This document shows positions 61,123 to 64,000 of a DNA stretch of 64,000 nucleotides, one piece after another (positions within the stretch are counted from its first letter, which is position 1; each line of letters starts with the position of its first letter). Origin of the DNA: Allolobophora icterica (Eukaryota; Annelida; Clitellata; Crassiclitellata; Lumbricidae); the NCBI GenBank assembly GCA_963556255.1, contig OY744607.1, positions 49,157,846-49,221,845 of the forward strand, given 5' to 3'. Position numbers and translations under genes: made by a program. Below the pieces are notes generated by a model. It saw only the letters and a list, made by a program, of their open reading frames with translations. It did no database searches and was not told the origin of the DNA.

Positions 61123-64000
61123 ATCAATCAATATAGCTTTATTGCATCAACTGACAAACAACATCATATTTTTACAGTTCAGTTCCTTATGAGAATACAA
61201 TGTCTAACAAAAACTTAGCAAATAGGCAGTGATTCAAAATGCATTTATCCTGCACGAGAACACCTAAATTATAGCACATACCTCTTAGACGTTGCCAGGA
61301 GAGGCAAAGGGTGCCCCCAAAGGGACTGACGTCCCGCTGAACGGGGATACCCAACTAGTTCAGGCAATAAGTCTCTTAATGGTTCTCAATTTATTACCTT
61401 CTCATGTGCCAAACAAGAAGTTATTTTTTAATGTATGCTAATTAGTATGAGAAGGTCGAACAAGATTCATGACCTTAATTAATCTTAACTAACCTTAACT
61501 ACCAAAGGGCAAATTAGCCCCACGGGTGCTGGGTTCCGGTGACTCTCCATCCCCCAACCAGACCTTGCTGTATACAGTCTGGGTCAATCATACGTTGTCT
61601 TTACGTGCTTAAAAGGAACTCCTTCATTAGCATCTTAAATTGACGTCTGTTCTGTGCAGTCTGAATTTGAGGCGGGACCGAGTTCCATATCTGTGGTCCC
61701 ACTGATTTAATATTGAAAGTTCTGATATTAGTACGGGCTTTAATTGACCTATATGATGATGCTCCTCTGGTGTCGTGGCTGTGTATAATCGATGCCTTTA
61801 AGAAATAATTAGCGAAGGAGTCGGGCAGAAGGTTATGCTCATAACAGTAGAACAGGTCCGCTATTTGATAATTTCTGATTTGATTAATATTTAACAGTTT
61901 CAAGCTGGCGAAAATTGGACGTGAGCTTGCGTTAATTTCTACTCCTTCAACCATTCTAATGGCTTTTTTTGTAGTATTACCAATTTTTGCAGACGAGACG
62001 GATAATTTGAGGCCCAAATAAAGTTACAATAATTCAAGTATGGGTATATTAACGTATAGTATAGACTTTTCTTTATATCTTTCGGGAGCAAATATGCAAT
62101 TCTAGATAATATGCCAATATTTTTCGCTATTTTTAATGTTATATAATTAATGTGCATTTTCCAAGTGAGGTGCTGATCTATTAGAACGCCCAAAAACTTT
62201 GTAGATTCCACTTGAGCAATTGGGAGGTCGTTAAGAGTCAATGTCCAATTTACTGGCTTGATTTTTCTATGAGATTTGAAAATAATGAAATTTGATTTGT
62301 CTGCATTGAGAGTAAGTTTATTAGCCATGAACCAATTATTAACTTTCGTTAATTCTTGATTAACAGTTTCCATAAGAGCTTCAGGGGAGGAATTAGAATA
62401 AATTAAATTTGTGTCGTCGGCAAACAGGATGAAATATAGGGTTGAGGACACTGTAGCTAGGTCGTTGATATACATCAAAAAGAGGAGCGGTCCTAAATTG
62501 GATCCTTGTGGTACACCAAAGGCGACATTTCCCATTTCAGAGATGGCTCCATTGCATACGACACATTGTGTACGGAATTCCAAATAACTTTTAAACCAGT
62601 TTAGCTGGGTGCCCCTAACCCCATAATGGTTCAATTTTTGTAATAAGACATTATGATTTACGGTATCAAATGCCTTGGCAAGGTCCAGGAATACCCCAAC
62701 AGAATATTCGTTATTGTCAATAGCTTTTGAAACAAGTTCTTCCATGTCAAGGAGGGCCATAAAGGTCGAATGACCTGCTTGGAACCCATGCTGTGATGCA
62801 TGTATTATTTTAGATTTGAGGATAAAGGAGCTTAATCTGTCGTGCATAATCTTTTCCAGGAATTTAGCGAAGAAGGGCAAAATCGATATGGGTCTATAAT
62901 TGATTATATTCTCCTTATTCCCTTTTTTAAAGATAGGCACCACTTTAGCAATCTTGAGTGCATCCGGCACAATCCCATTAGTCAATGAACTATTTATAAT
63001 TTCCGTGAGAGGCTGAATAATTAAATGCAAATATCTCAGGCCTATATATGGGTCGATATCATCCAACCCTCTTGCATGTGTCTTTTTTAAATTAAGGCCT
63101 ATTCTTAGTAGTTCTTCTGACGATGTTGTAATCATTCCCATAGACATTGAGTTGGTCGGCGGCAAGTATTCATGGAAAGATGCTGACGTGTAAGGGACAT
63201 TATTGGCCAACTCCTTGGGCAAATTTATAAAATACTCGTTAAATTTGTTGGCCAATATACCAGGATCCTCAACTCTAACTTCATCAATCATTAATGCATT
63301 TATCTTTTCATTAGTAACATCAAGCTGCAGGGCAGATCGAATTAGCCTCCAGGTGGATTTAAGGTCACTATGACACTTGAGAAATTCTGTCGCGTAATAG
63401 CTCTTTTCTGCATGAATCCTAATAGCTTTAAACTTATTTCTGTATACCGTAAATTTCTTTTTATTTTCAGGATTAGGATGCTTCAGGTATTTGGCATAGA
63501 GAAGATTTTTTTTGTTGCATGATTTCAGCAACCCAGGGGTCATCCAAGCTTTATTGACTTTATATTTTTTTGAGTTAGTCAGACGTTTCAATGGAAAGGC
63601 ATCGGTGTAAGCTTCTTTGTACACCGAAAAGAAAGAATCATAGGCCTCGTTGACTGACCCAAGCTGCGAGTATTGAATAATTTGGTCCCAATTGGCCCCT
63701 TCGAGGGCATTGGAAAATTTCTCTAGACCTTTAATGGTAATGGATCTTCGATCGACATAGTCTAGCTCTTTTGTATAATATTTTTCAAGAGAGAATTGCG
63801 CAATAATGGGGAGATGATCGGATAAATCCGAAATGATAATGTAAGCAGACTTCAATTTGGACCAGTTCGTACAGAAAATATTATCTATTAAAGTTTTTGT
63901 ATTTTGAGTAATCCTAGTGGGTTTCGTGATGGTCGGGAGAAAATGATGGGAAATTAGGCCGTTGTAAAAAATATTGGTGTCTTTATGATCATTGACTCTT
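61121..64000 (-). mobile_element. Non-LTR retrotransposon, 3' portion, runs off window
   Basis: The 3' end is at about 61121 with an (ATTG)n-type tail adjoining (TA)n. It has a 480-bp 3' UTR, then the ORF2 coding region to the window edge. The least decayed retroelement in the window, so comparatively recent. Confidence 0.85.
61601..64000 (-). pseudogene. Non-LTR ORF2: endonuclease end, reverse transcriptase, one frameshift
   Basis: The frame is open from the window edge to 61939. The end of an APE-type endonuclease is visible ('ISDLSDHLPI', 63800-63850, with the catalytic SDH), followed by RT: 'IAKVVPIFKKGN' (block 1), 'YRPISILPFFAKFLEKIM' (block 2), 'GVFLDLAKAFDTVNH' (block A, Asp), 'GVPQGSNLGPLLFLMYINDL' (block B) and 'FADDTNLIY' (block C). 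The frame then shifts at a run of Ts near 61965 and continues 61601-61960 with 'RMVEGVEINASSRPIF' and the 'GPQIWNSVPPQI' box. One break only; otherwise intact. The N-terminal EN and any ORF1 lie outside. Confidence 0.85.

Overview
The window is animal nuclear DNA, most likely from a marine invertebrate deuterostome. I infer echinoderm or hemichordate rather than prove it. The evidence is split host genes with GT/AG introns, a very high load of degraded DNA transposons and non-LTR retrotransposons, many trinucleotide microsatellites, tRNA-derived SINEs, and the recurrent palindrome TAGGCCTA. No CRISPR array, rRNA gene, bacterial operon or convincing functional tRNA gene was seen.

Layout. 1-16.9 kb is repeat territory: SINE-like units, MITEs, degenerate reverse-transcriptase relics, and a 195-bp satellite (12.05-13.02 kb) packed with CANNTG hexamers. 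16.9-27.1 kb holds eight recognisable minus-strand exons of a mitochondrial-clan cytochrome P450. Its introns carry two mariner-like relics, an L2/CR1-like relic and microsatellites; intron phases show that two exons are missing. 27.3-38.4 kb is a nest of elements: a MULE relic, a 5.2-kb hAT element (32121-37322, 8-bp target duplication) that split an older ORF, further elements inside it, and a short hAT relic (37783-38353) with a perfect 8-bp duplication.

38619-55813 is a complete-looking Maverick/Polinton (adintovirus-like) of about 17.2 kb. It has 277-bp terminal inverted repeats, about 98% identical, beginning 5'-AG. It encodes protein-primed DNA polymerase B, a retroviral-type integrase, an FtsK/HerA-type packaging ATPase, an adenain-like cysteine protease, a double-jelly-roll hexon and a penton, so it has both a replication/integration module and a virion module. 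It also carries a zinc-ribbon/phospholipase A2 protein, pX/pVI-like small basic or hydrophobic proteins, a phage-fibre-like repeat protein with a C-terminal adhesion-type domain, and three small accessory proteins. The most interesting signal is at the pX-protease junction. The protease reading frame has no upstream ATG. The pX ORF ends exactly on an A_AAA_AAC slippery heptamer followed by its stop codon and a stem-loop, and a -1 shift there enters the protease frame.

55.8-64 kb contains a frameshifted non-LTR relic with a recent tandem duplication of its 3' end, the last two exons of a second, paralogous P450 gene (59874-60580), and a long minus-strand non-LTR retrotransposon that runs off the right edge.
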